Under the pieces are notes generated by a model. It did no database searches. It saw nothing but the letters and a program-made list of their open reading frames with translations, and had not been told where the DNA came from. 45,807 nucleotides of DNA, taken from positions 1 to 45,807 of the forward strand of contig JAUIDY010000043.1 in the NCBI GenBank assembly GCA_030428385.1, given 5' to 3'. The DNA is from Rhodothermia bacterium (lineage in GTDB: Bacteria > Bacteroidota > Rhodothermia > Rhodothermales > JAAAOL01). The number at the start of each line of letters is the position of its first letter. Positions within the stretch are counted from its first letter, which is position 1. This document shows, one piece after another, positions 34,417 to 42,867 of this stretch. Position numbers and translations under genes: made by a program.

Positions 34417-35196
34417 ATGAAATCCATTTATCTCGCACAGGGAGACCAACAATCGGGACCTTTTGAGGAAGCGAATGTGCGGAAAGAACTGGCCGAAGGG
34501 CTGCTTGAACCGGACACCTTGTGCTGGAAGGAAGGCATGGCGACCTGGGAGCCCGTAGGGAAGGTGTTAGGGATGTCACTGTCACCGAAAACCGCATCGT
34601 CACTACGCGCAGGAATGGGGGAGGAGGCACCGGCAGATCCCGTGGGACAGGTGAATACAGGTGTCCTGGCAGAAACTGAGCTGCAAACGCCTCTGTTTTT
34701 ATACATCCCCGTGAATCGGCTTATTGTGCTTTCCATCCTTTCCATGAGCATCTACGATGCCTACTGGATATACAAGAATTGGCGGTACCTGAAAGAACGA
34801 CAAGGGCTGCGGATACGTCCGTTCTGGCGTGGCTGGTTTGGCATCTTTTATTGCCACAGCCTGCTGAACAACATCCATGATGACGAAGAAGCACGCCAAT
34901 TTCAGGAACCGACGTTCTCGCCAGGCGCACTGGCGACTGGTTGGGTGCTGCTGCTTATCGTCTCCAATATCATTAGTCGATTACCCAGTATCGAAGCTAC
35001 CCTGATCGCTGCCGTTGTGCCGGGGTTTTTATGCCTGATGCCTGTCCAGAAGTACATCAACGCGGTGACGGAACAGCGCAACCCTCAGCAAACCTATTAC
35101 GGATGGTCGGCCGGGCATATCGTGTGCCTCGTTCTCGGTGGGCTAATCTGGGCCATTCTGCTTTTAGGATTGGTTGCTGAACAGTCTGGGTTTTAG
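34417..35196 (+). CDS. GYF-domain membrane protein with four helices
   Basis: A 259-aa protein. Residues 1-50 match a bacterial GYF_2-type domain: IYLAQGDQQSGPFEEANVRK, then LLEPDTLCWKEGMATWEPV. This small domain usually binds proline-rich segments. A linker follows, then four membrane segments (about residues 95-120, 165-185, 190-205 and 230-250), with conserved-looking W/Y/R residues (DAYWIYKNWRYLK) as in DUF4234-like membrane proteins. Role unknown. ATG 34417 starts the GYF domain; the open frame from 34192 is not supported. The 295 bases before it, shared with the divergent lipoprotein, show no other feature. Confidence 0.78.
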   Translation: MKSIYLAQGDQQSGPFEEANVRKELAEGLLEPDTLCWKEGMATWEPVGKVLGMSLSPKTASSLRAGMGEEAPADPVGQVNTGVLAETELQTPLFLYIPVNRLIVLSILSMSIYDAYWIYKNWRYLKERQGLRIRPFWRGWFGIFYCHSLLNNIHDDEEARQFQEPTFSPGALATGWVLLLIVSNIISRLPSIEATLIAAVVPGFLCLMPVQKYINAVTEQRNPQQTYYGWSAGHIVCLVLGGLIWAILLLGLVAEQSGF

Positions 35197-35286
35197 AGAG
35201 GAGCCTGCTCTTCAGCAACTATTCGGTGGTTGAACACCGGAAAGAGTAGAGGCGCGTTGAAGAATCTCTGCTGCACGTTCCCTATC

Positions 35287-37581
35287 ATGGCGGCGGTTTT
35301 GTCTTTCTTCCTTTGCTCAGTCCCCCCAATGATATTCTGTTTCTTGGTTGTTCTTTCCGGGTTTGTTGGAGGGCTCTTGCCTCCGCAAACGACAGCGCTT
35401 CATGCTCAGGGCGCAACGCTGAACGTAGACAATGACGCGATTCTCATCACGAAGGGAGAACGCACTCTTATTATGCTGGACGCCATCCGGTTTAACCATC
35501 TGAACGCCGAAGGATGGAACATCATAAGCGAAAACGAAGCAGAAGTGATCGTCCGTCTCACCTATCCGGCTGCGGTAGATCACAATAAGCCTGCGACCGA
35601 CGATACTCCACGTTCCGTCGATCTCACCATCAGCGTAATCAATGGTGGGTTTCGAATGTATGCCGCCCCACCTTGGGGCAACCAGACGACGCTCGAATTT
35701 GACCATTTGGACGACCATTTCTTCGGCCTTTCGGCGTTGCTTCAGCCCGACAACCGTCTCTCACCGGATCTAACGGGCACCGTGATTAATGTGGAGATTG
35801 ATAGCCGGGGGTCTTGGTTCAAGGAAAACTATGCGTCGGCGTATTCAGCGTTTTATATGAGTACGCACGGTTACGGCGCCTTTTTCGATACGTTTGCACG
35901 GGGGCGTTACGACTTTGGCATCAACGGCCGGAACCGCATCTATCACGAAACAGGCACCCTCGATTGGTACATTTTTATTGGAGAGAACGGTGCAGACATT
36001 CACCGCCACTACTATAACGTGATCGGAGCACCCAAAAAAGTACCCATGTGGGGCCTGGGACCAATTGGCTGGCGGGACCAGAACGACGGGGGGGCGGCAG
36101 AAATCTTGGATGATGTGGAGCGCATGAATGCCCTAGAGATCCCCTTCACCGGCTGGTTTGTGGACCGTCCGTACAGCGATGGGGCACACGCGTGGTCAGT
36201 GATGAATTTTAATGCCGACTTCCCCGACCCCTCGGGGTTTATTAGCCAGCTGAACAACTATGGTTTGGAGTTCATGACCTGGACCTCGGCAGCAACGTTT
36301 GGCGATGCTCGATTTGAAAAACATCTCGCGGGGGCATTTAGCTACATTGACCTGTCGCACCCCCCGTCCGTCGAGGCCTTTCAGCAAGCGCTTGTTACAC
36401 AGCAATACGTACACGGCGTGAAAGGGCATAAAATTGACCGCGCCGATGAGCTTGTACCAGCACATGAAGCATGGCACGACACATCAGTGCATACCGATGC
36501 GAGGCGCAACACGTATGTCTACCTTTCAGCCAAAGTCCATGACGATATCTTGCGCGAGCAGTGGGGCGACGACCAGTTCACCTTCGCCCGTGCAGCCATT
36601 CATCGGACGCAGCCGTACCTGAGCGCCATCTGGGCAGGCGATCCACGCTCGACGTGGGAAGGAATGCAGGCCAACTTCGCGAATGCGGCCCGTAGCGCGT
36701 TTATGGGTTTTCCGGTGTGGGGCACCGATGTAGGCGGCTACATCGGCGAAGGATATATCCCCGAAGATCTGTACATCCGTTGGATGCAAGCAGGTAGCAT
36801 GACGGGATTTTTTGAAATCAAGCTGGACGGAGCAGGTGGCTCCGGGCGTGATCGCATGCCCTGGCAATACGGCGAAGACCTGCAGGCGGCCTTTCGTTCG
36901 ATCAACCAGGACCGAATGCGCTTCTTGCCCTATCTGTATTCCCTTGCCACCACCAGTGAAACCACCGGGACGCTGATGCAGCCGCTAGCCTATCGTCACC
37001 TCGATGACGCGGCAACCTATTCCATCTGGGATCAGTTTTATCTCGGTGAGGCCCTCCTGATTGCCCCGGTATTTACCGCTGATACAAATCGCAACGTGTA
37101 TCTCCCTGAAGGAACTTGGCATGACCTTGAAGATCCTTCCGTTCGGTACGAAGGCCGCCAAGCTCTAAACCTGTCGGCCCCTCTAAACAAACTACCGCGC
37201 TTCGTTCGGACCAACAGCCTTTTCGTCACGGGAAACATCTTTTCAGGCAATGCGCACCTCTGGGATGATCAGCCCCAACACCTGGTGATTCATGCCACCC
37301 CTGGTGAAGAAGGCGACGTGACCCGGTTCACCTACGTAGACTACCTTGATGGAGACGCATCAAAAGAAATCACCCTGCGGCGAGATGAGGACGGAATCCA
37401 CCTGGAGGTACCCCCGCTTTCTACGCAGGTGACAGCCGAAATCATTGTTGATGCAATGAGCAATGGCCTTACCCTCAATGGGGATGGGGTAGAGGTAGCG
37501 TATGATGAAACCCGCAAGGTGCTGCGGGTGCGGTGGGGTGCCGGTCAGCCCGCCTCGCTTTTTGTGCCTGTGGCAGAATAG
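35287..37581 (+). CDS. Secreted glycoside hydrolase family 31
   Basis: A 764-aa alpha-glycosidase (alpha-glucosidase or alpha-xylosidase type). The N-terminal 40 residues contain two hydrophobic stretches ending near LHAQG, a long signal peptide. The N-terminal beta-sandwich carries NQTTLEFDHLDDHFFGLSAL. The (beta/alpha)8 barrel starts near PMWGLGPIGWRDQN. The nucleophile is D384 in HKIDRADE, the acid/base D452 in AGDPRSTWEG, and FPVWGTDVGGY follows. C-terminal beta domains follow (YLPEGTWHDLED). It would remove terminal alpha-linked sugars from oligosaccharides outside the cytoplasmic membrane. No other glycan genes are adjacent except, distantly, the HTCS. The start could also be TTG 35230, but ATG 35287 leaves a better signal. 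Confidence 0.93.
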   Translation: MAAVLSFFLCSVPPMIFCFLVVLSGFVGGLLPPQTTALHAQGATLNVDNDAILITKGERTLIMLDAIRFNHLNAEGWNIISENEAEVIVRLTYPAAVDHNKPATDDTPRSVDLTISVINGGFRMYAAPPWGNQTTLEFDHLDDHFFGLSALLQPDNRLSPDLTGTVINVEIDSRGSWFKENYASAYSAFYMSTHGYGAFFDTFARGRYDFGINGRNRIYHETGTLDWYIFIGENGADIHRHYYNVIGAPKKVPMWGLGPIGWRDQNDGGAAEILDDVERMNALEIPFTGWFVDRPYSDGAHAWSVMNFNADFPDPSGFISQLNNYGLEFMTWTSAATFGDARFEKHLAGAFSYIDLSHPPSVEAFQQALVTQQYVHGVKGHKIDRADELVPAHEAWHDTSVHTDARRNTYVYLSAKVHDDILREQWGDDQFTFARAAIHRTQPYLSAIWAGDPRSTWEGMQANFANAARSAFMGFPVWGTDVGGYIGEGYIPEDLYIRWMQAGSMTGFFEIKLDGAGGSGRDRMPWQYGEDLQAAFRSINQDRMRFLPYLYSLATTSETTGTLMQPLAYRHLDDAATYSIWDQFYLGEALLIAPVFTADTNRNVYLPEGTWHDLEDPSVRYEGRQALNLSAPLNKLPRFVRTNSLFVTGNIFSGNAHLWDDQPQHLVIHATPGEEGDVTRFTYVDYLDGDASKEITLRRDEDGIHLEVPPLSTQVTAEIIVDAMSNGLTLNGDGVEVAYDETRKVLRVRWGAGQPASLFVPVAE

Positions 37582-37648
37582 CTGAGTGGGGGCTGGATCC
37601 CGCAGCGAGATACAAGTTCGACATTTGCCATCAAAAAGCGATGCTAGC

Positions 37649-38203
37649 ATGGAACAGGAAATCATCCTTCGTGCAGAATTTAACCCCAGGGTGTGTACGT
37701 ATTGGTTGTTGTCAGGGGTCATCATACTCTTAGTCAGCATCGTAGGAATTCCATTGATACCGCTCTGGTTAATCGGCGGGATGGGAATTACGAGGCGCTA
37801 TTTATCGCGAATGGAATGTGTGTTGACTGCCAACACGCTAAAGGTGAGCAAAGGGATCTTGGTCCGGGTGGAGAAAACCATCCCGCTCGAGAAAATTACG
37901 GACTTGGGGATGGTCCAAGGGCCCATTATGCGCAAGATGGACCTCCACAAGCTGAGCATAGAAACGGCCGGACAATCCGGCACTGGTGCATTGGTTTCAC
38001 TCACCGGCATTAAAGAGGTGCGGGCCTTCCGAAAGGCCGTGTTGAATCAACGGGATGCTCTATCGTCAGCCAGCCTGCATGAATCTCTGCCTTCCCGCCC
38101 AAGCGGCGATTCTGTTAACGAGGCCCTATTGGTCGACATCCGCGATGCTCTAATTCGGATCGAAGCCTTGCTGAAACAAGGAAATGGCGACGGTTCGCAA
38201 TAA
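37649..38203 (+). CDS. Bacterial PH-domain (bPH_2/YdbS-like) membrane protein
   Basis: A 184-aa membrane protein. After a short N-terminus there are two adjacent membrane segments with a Pro-Leu-Trp junction (about residues 18-45: WLLSGVIILLVSIVGIPLIP). The bacterial PH-like domain follows: CVLTANTLKVSKGILVRVEKT, then PLEKITDLGMVQGPIMRKMDLHKLSIETAG, the classic YdbS/YdbT pattern. A C-terminal helix (ALLVDIRDALIRIEALLKQ) is coiled-coil-like and may drive oligomerisation. Role unknown; YdbS/YdbT homologs are linked to envelope stress. The frame is open to 37586, but ATG 37649 (MEQEIILRAEF) gives the normal start. It follows the GH31 gene by 67 bases. Confidence 0.85.
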   Translation: MEQEIILRAEFNPRVCTYWLLSGVIILLVSIVGIPLIPLWLIGGMGITRRYLSRMECVLTANTLKVSKGILVRVEKTIPLEKITDLGMVQGPIMRKMDLHKLSIETAGQSGTGALVSLTGIKEVRAFRKAVLNQRDALSSASLHESLPSRPSGDSVNEALLVDIRDALIRIEALLKQGNGDGSQ

Positions 38204-38367
38204 GGAGAAACAGGATAAAAAGGGAGGAAATATGAGGTTATTTCCCTCGCAATAGAAAAAATGGGGCACGCGTGAGCCACTTGCTTCCATTCTGACGCTG
38301 TAAGGGCGGAAATCATTCGGAAGGGTAGCCATTCCCTTCTGATCCCCCTAAACCAGCTTCCCTTCTC

Positions 38368-39048
38368 ATGCGTTTTCCACATCCAATCCTCTGGCTTTGC
38401 GGTTTATTTCTTCTACCCCTCTGCTTTTTGGGGGTGCCTACAACGCAGGCACAATCTCCAACCCTGTCTCTTCAAGTTGACAAGTCAGTCACCACTTCGC
38501 CTCCAACCAGCAGGGCCGATCTGAGAGAGCGGATTGCGAGCAACGGAACGATAAAAAACACTGGCAGCGAAGCAACCGACGTCACCATTGTTACTGCCGT
38601 GTATCAGGACGGCCAGCCGGTTGATATCCATGTGGCCGATCGTATGTCTCTGGAGCCTGGGGCCTCGGTTCCTGTGGGTGGTGGTCGGCTGCCAAGTGCC
38701 GACTTCTTTCCGACAGGAGACTCTGGGGCTGGTGCCATTCAAGAATGGGCCGATTGGCTAGCCTCATGGGCTCCTTGGAACTGGGGAAGTGAGACGCCAG
38801 CTCGTACCCCGGATTGCTCCTTGAATTCAGTTGATTACACCGGCTGCTCCGTCGAGCAGTGCGCCCTCTTACCCTCTCCCCAAAAAAATGCATGCTATGC
38901 AGCAGGTGGGTCGCTCATCGGAACAGCGGTACCGATTCCTTCAGCCGGAACCACGGTTGTCGTTGCCGTAGTTCCGTTGGCTGAGCCGGGCGCGAAATCA
39001 GGCTCGGGCAGCGTTCCGGTTCAAGGGATTATCCTGACTTCAGACTAA
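38368..39048 (+). CDS. Secreted protein of unknown function
   Basis: A 226-aa exported protein: signal peptide (hydrophobic residues about 7-25, cleavage likely after TQA), then a beta-rich region (TLSLQVDKSV, NGTIKNTGSEATDVTIVTAVYQDG) resembling an Ig-like domain, a Trp-rich stretch (EWADWLASWAPWNWG), a Cys-rich patch with four cysteines (CSLNSVDYTGCSVEQC and KNACYAAGG), and a Gly/Ser/Val-rich C-terminus. The Cys-rich part probably forms disulfides. I do not recognise the family. It is the first of three consecutive exported protein genes on the plus strand. Confidence 0.68.
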   Translation: MRFPHPILWLCGLFLLPLCFLGVPTTQAQSPTLSLQVDKSVTTSPPTSRADLRERIASNGTIKNTGSEATDVTIVTAVYQDGQPVDIHVADRMSLEPGASVPVGGGRLPSADFFPTGDSGAGAIQEWADWLASWAPWNWGSETPARTPDCSLNSVDYTGCSVEQCALLPSPQKNACYAAGGSLIGTAVPIPSAGTTVVVAVVPLAEPGAKSGSGSVPVQGIILTSD

Positions 39049-39105
39049 GCCGTGTTGACGACCACTTATACTTTTTTGCCTAAACCAGCGTTTACCAATA
39101 TCGCC

Positions 39106-40464
39106 ATGAAGAATCGCATTCTTACTCGCCTATTTTGCTTTTTGCTGCTCGCTGCTTTTGTGGTCCCCACAGCGGAAGCCCAACTCGGCTCGCGGATAAA
39201 AGACCGCATCAAGCGCAACACCGAGCGTCGCATCGAAAATGGGGCCGTGCGTGCCGCAGACCAGGCCATCGACGTGGTGGAAGATGCCATCGTTTGTTCT
39301 GTGACCGACGAGCGGTGTATCGAGGAAGCCCGTGCCCAGGGGCAGGAGCCAACAATTGTCGATGCCCAGGGCGAACCTGTTGCGGATGCTTCACCGCCTG
39401 CTACCGCGACCCCGGCCTCAACCAGCACCAATGGCAACGGTTCGTCGGCGCAAGATGACGATGTATGGGCCAATTATGACTTCGTGCCCGGAGACACCGT
39501 ACTGTATTTCCATGACTTCGAAGGTACACGAACGGGCAATTTCCCGTCTCGCCTTGATTATATAGCGGGAAACCTGGACGTGGTTCGGCTGGGAAGTGGG
39601 GAGGAAGCCAATAAAGTGCTCCGCATTGGCGAAGGCACCAGTGAGGGTGGCCCGGGCGGGAATGGTTGTTTTACCGTCTCCTTGCCGAAAACGCTTCCTG
39701 ATCGGTTCACACTGGAGTTTCGTCTTCAGACCACCGACCCGCTGCGCCGGGCGGAGATTCAAATTTTCTCCGACGGTAGCGATGACTCCCCGGATACACG
39801 GTGCAATTACCCGCCGAATCCACATATTTTTGTTAACCAGCACGAACAGGGATTGCAACTCCCCGGTGGCTATGGGGCCGGAAAAGCGGCAGGCAATGTG
39901 GGTATAGAAACGGGGAACTGGATGTCGGTGGCGCTTGGGTGCGACGGTGAATACTGCAAGATGTACGCTGATGGCGTGCGGGTGGCCAATGTGCCCCGGT
40001 ACGAATTCCCTCGTGCCGAGAAGCTGCACGTATTCATGAATGTGTACCGCTATTCATTATACCTCGATGACCTGCGTATCGCAGAAGGTGGTGTTCGCTC
40101 CCTCTACGACGACCTGGTCTCCAACGGCTTCTTTGCCACCACCGGGATCTTGTTTGACACCGGAAGCGCCACGCTTCGTCCTGAATCCAATGGCGTGCTC
40201 AACGAAGTGCTGATTCTGCTGGAAGACCATGGCGATGTCCGGCTGCGCGTAGAAGGCCACACCGACAACACAGGCTCTGATCAAGTGAACCTCCCCCTTT
40301 CCGAGGCCCGTGCCGAAGCCGTAAAAACGTGGCTCACCGACCACGGTGTCTCCGCAAGCCGTCTCGAAACAGCCGGGTTTGGGTCTACGCGCCCCGTGGT
40401 GGAAAACGACACGCCTGAAAATCGCCAGCAGAACCGCCGCAGCGAATTCCATTTGCTGGATTAG
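39106..40464 (+). CDS. OmpA-family outer-membrane protein with LamG-like middle
   Basis: A 452-aa exported protein: signal peptide (residues about 1-25), a coiled-coil/basic stretch (RIKDRIKRNTERRIEN), a Pro/Ala/Thr-rich linker, a middle beta domain (about residues 130-330) with four cysteines that looks like a concanavalin/LamG lectin fold (VLYFHDFEGTRTGNFP, ending LHVFMNVYRYSLYLDDLRI), and a C-terminal OmpA domain (about 345-452): FDTGSATLRPES, VEGHTDNTG, LSEARAEAVKTWL, GFGSTRPV and NRRSEF. The OmpA domain binds peptidoglycan. The combination suggests an anchored protein presenting a binding domain. ATG 39106 starts the signal peptide; the frame open from 39052 is rejected. Confidence 0.88.
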   Translation: MKNRILTRLFCFLLLAAFVVPTAEAQLGSRIKDRIKRNTERRIENGAVRAADQAIDVVEDAIVCSVTDERCIEEARAQGQEPTIVDAQGEPVADASPPATATPASTSTNGNGSSAQDDDVWANYDFVPGDTVLYFHDFEGTRTGNFPSRLDYIAGNLDVVRLGSGEEANKVLRIGEGTSEGGPGGNGCFTVSLPKTLPDRFTLEFRLQTTDPLRRAEIQIFSDGSDDSPDTRCNYPPNPHIFVNQHEQGLQLPGGYGAGKAAGNVGIETGNWMSVALGCDGEYCKMYADGVRVANVPRYEFPRAEKLHVFMNVYRYSLYLDDLRIAEGGVRSLYDDLVSNGFFATTGILFDTGSATLRPESNGVLNEVLILLEDHGDVRLRVEGHTDNTGSDQVNLPLSEARAEAVKTWLTDHGVSASRLETAGFGSTRPVVENDTPENRQQNRRSEFHLLD

Positions 40465-40550
40465 GAGACGGCTTGCGTGAGGAAGGTCTTCCTGCTACCT
40501 TGGGGCTTTGTCACTAGCGTGCATCTGCACAAGAGGCTCCTACAGTTATC

Positions 40551-41237
40551 GTGTCGATCCGTTATTTGTACTTGATCGGTGGGTTGCTCCTGCCGCTATT
40601 CTGGGTTACCCAGGTGTGGGGGCAGGAAATCCAACCGCTCGACTCGCTCCAGCAGCGGCGCTCAGGGTTTTCGCTTGGGCTGTCGGTAGGGCCCAACCTG
40701 ACAACGTTGGATGTTCAGATCGACTTCGACAACCGGGTGGTGAAGGATTACAACGTGGTGCTGGGGTATTACCTGAGTGTATATACGGGGGTGCGCCTCG
40801 GTCCGCTGCATATGCGCACCGGCGTGAGTTTTGTGAATGGCGGAGCCCTGTATAATGGCACGGAGTTTCTAGATGCCGACGAGGTCAAAATCAACTTCAT
40901 TACCATTCCGATAGACCTGCGGCTGAAACTACCGCTGGGCAAAGGTGCAGTGCCGTACCTCTTCATGGGGCCTCAATTTCGGTATCAGTACACACTGGAT
41001 GACTTCGATGCCGAATTCCGTGACGACATCCGACACCTCGCTACGACGGCATCTGTTGGGCTCGGCGTACGCCTTACGATCCCTGGGACAACCATTGCCT
41101 TTTCTCCCGAACTGCGATACGGCATAGATATAACCGGGCTGGTTGATGGAGAAGTCACCGTACAAGATGAAGTGTATCGGATCGGTGATGAGTTTAAGGC
41201 TGACATGGTTCAACTTGGAATTGTAATCGGCATGTAA
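40551..41237 (+). CDS. PorT-family outer-membrane beta-barrel protein
   Basis: A 228-aa barrel with a signal peptide (LYLIGGLLLPLFWVTQVWG, then Q), then strands typical of PorT/OMP_b-brl_2 proteins: SLGLSVGPNLTTLDV, LGYYLSVYTGVRL, LHMRTGVSFVNGG, NFITIPIDLRLKLPLG, VPYLFMGPQFRYQY and a strong final strand MVQLGIVIGM. Length fits an eight-stranded outer-membrane barrel. The start is GTG 40551, since no suitable ATG lies in frame before the signal. It is last in the plus-strand run of three exported protein genes. Role unknown; the family includes proteins implicated in gliding and secretion in Bacteroidota, but that is not shown here. Confidence 0.85.
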   Translation: MSIRYLYLIGGLLLPLFWVTQVWGQEIQPLDSLQQRRSGFSLGLSVGPNLTTLDVQIDFDNRVVKDYNVVLGYYLSVYTGVRLGPLHMRTGVSFVNGGALYNGTEFLDADEVKINFITIPIDLRLKLPLGKGAVPYLFMGPQFRYQYTLDDFDAEFRDDIRHLATTASVGLGVRLTIPGTTIAFSPELRYGIDITGLVDGEVTVQDEVYRIGDEFKADMVQLGIVIGM

Positions 41238-41415
41238 GGCGACGACCGAATTGAAGGAGGGGGGAATCCTGACAGCGCTGAGAGGCAATGGCATTTCTTT
41301 TCTCGAAGCGGCCTACTTCTTCATATTTCCAAATACCAGGGATCGGCATCAACGGTTTACTATCAGCAGCCACGCTACTTTGTGCGGTGTTTGTGCCAAC
41401 AAGCCTGATACAGTC

Positions 41416-42693
41416 ATGAAAATCGTTCCTATCGAAGAAGCCGTCTCGGTAATTGCCTCAGGACACCGCGTATTTATCCAGACGGCCGTTTCTGCGCCGC
41501 AACAACTTATAGCTGCCATGACCGCGCGCGCGAACGAATTGCGCGCTGTGGAGGTGGTACATCTGCATACAGAAGGTCCAGCTCCGTACGTGGATGCCGC
41601 TTACATCCAAAGTTTTCATACCAACGCCCTCTTTGTCGGAGCCAACGTCCGTGCCGCTGTAGCCGAAGGGGAGGCCGACTATATCCCCGTCTTCTTAAGT
41701 GAAGTACCGGCGCTGTTTCGACAGGGCATTTTGCCGCTGGATGTGGCATTGGTGAATGTGTCGCCGCCCGATCGCCATGGATTTTGCTCGTTAGGTGTAT
41801 CGGTTGATGTTGCGAGGGCCGCCGTGGAGACAGCACGCTATGTGGTGGCACAAATCAACCCCCGGGTGCCGCGTTCCCATGGAGACGGTGCCGTGCATGT
41901 CGATCAGATCACGCTAGCCGTAGAAGTAGATGAGCCGTTGGTGGAAATACCACGTCCACGACTGACCCCGGTAGAAGTCGCCATCGGGCGTTACTGTGCG
42001 GGGCTGGTGGAGGATGGAGCCACGCTGCAGATGGGCATCGGTGCTATCCCAGACGCCGTGCTTGCCGCGTTGACTTCCCATCGTGACTTAGGCGTGCATA
42101 CTGAAATGTTTTCTGATGGACTTATTTCGCTGGTAAAACAGGGCGTCATCACGGGAAGCAAAAAAATAAAGCACCCCGGGAAAATCGTCAGCAGTTTTGC
42201 GATGGGTACACAGGCGCTTTACGACTTCATCGATGACAACCCACAGGTGGCTATGCTTGATGTCGCCTATGTAAATGATACGGCCGTGATTCGACGCAAT
42301 CCCAGGGTGACAGCCATTAATAGTGCCATTGAAGTGGATGTAACGGGACAGGTAGTTGCCGATTCCATTGGGACGCGCATGTACTCCGGGGTGGGGGGGC
42401 AAATGGATTTCATCCGAGGAGCGTCGCTTTCGCGTGGGGGGAAACCCATCATTGCCCTGCCTTCCACCACCCGTCGGGGCGAGTCTCGCATTGTTCCTTT
42501 TCTAAAGCAAGGAGCAGGTGTTGTAACGACCCGGGCCCACGTCCACTATGTTGTCACCGAATACGGCGTGGCGAACCTGTATGGGAAAAACTTGCGCCAG
42601 CGGACGAAAGCGCTGCTCCACATTGCCCATCCGGATCATCGGGAATCGTTGGAGCGGGCAGCCTTCGAGCGTTTTCAAACGCTGGATGGATAA
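41416..42693 (+). CDS. Acetyl-CoA hydrolase/CoA-transferase family protein
   Basis: A 425-aa cytoplasmic enzyme of the acetyl-CoA hydrolase/CoA-transferase family. The catalytic Glu is E230 in HTEMFSDG. Other signatures are LQMGIGAIPDAV, VGGQMDFIRGA, and VVTEYGVANLYGKN near the C-terminus. The family includes 4-hydroxybutyrate CoA-transferase, acetate CoA-transferase and propionyl-CoA:succinate CoA-transferase; substrate cannot be told from sequence alone. ATG 41416 (MKIVPIEEAVSVI) is the likely start. The frame remains open to 41251 with 55 extra residues that show no domain and would include most of the intergenic space. Confidence 0.9.
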   Translation: MKIVPIEEAVSVIASGHRVFIQTAVSAPQQLIAAMTARANELRAVEVVHLHTEGPAPYVDAAYIQSFHTNALFVGANVRAAVAEGEADYIPVFLSEVPALFRQGILPLDVALVNVSPPDRHGFCSLGVSVDVARAAVETARYVVAQINPRVPRSHGDGAVHVDQITLAVEVDEPLVEIPRPRLTPVEVAIGRYCAGLVEDGATLQMGIGAIPDAVLAALTSHRDLGVHTEMFSDGLISLVKQGVITGSKKIKHPGKIVSSFAMGTQALYDFIDDNPQVAMLDVAYVNDTAVIRRNPRVTAINSAIEVDVTGQVVADSIGTRMYSGVGGQMDFIRGASLSRGGKPIIALPSTTRRGESRIVPFLKQGAGVVTTRAHVHYVVTEYGVANLYGKNLRQRTKALLHIAHPDHRESLERAAFERFQTLDG

Positions 42694-42867
42694 GCGCAAC
42701 CAATCGAGAAGAAAATGGTGCAGTCTGCCCAGCAAAACGAGCAACTCGCCTAATTCAAACAACCGTTCAGCAACAAAGCCCTGCCTGGGTTTCTTTGCGC
42801 AGTATCCCATCTATTCACGACGCGTAGTGATGAGCAAGAGGAAGTCTCATCATGGCTTAGGAAGAGA

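Noticed and set aside
38221-38249. Possible hairpin GGAAAT/ATTTCC after the PH-domain gene
   Set aside because: The stem is only six base pairs, A/T-rich, and not followed by a T run on the plus strand, so it is not called a terminator.
41251-41415. 55-residue N-terminal extension on the CoA-transferase
   Set aside because: No domain or conserved pattern is visible, and family members begin close to the ATG at 41416.
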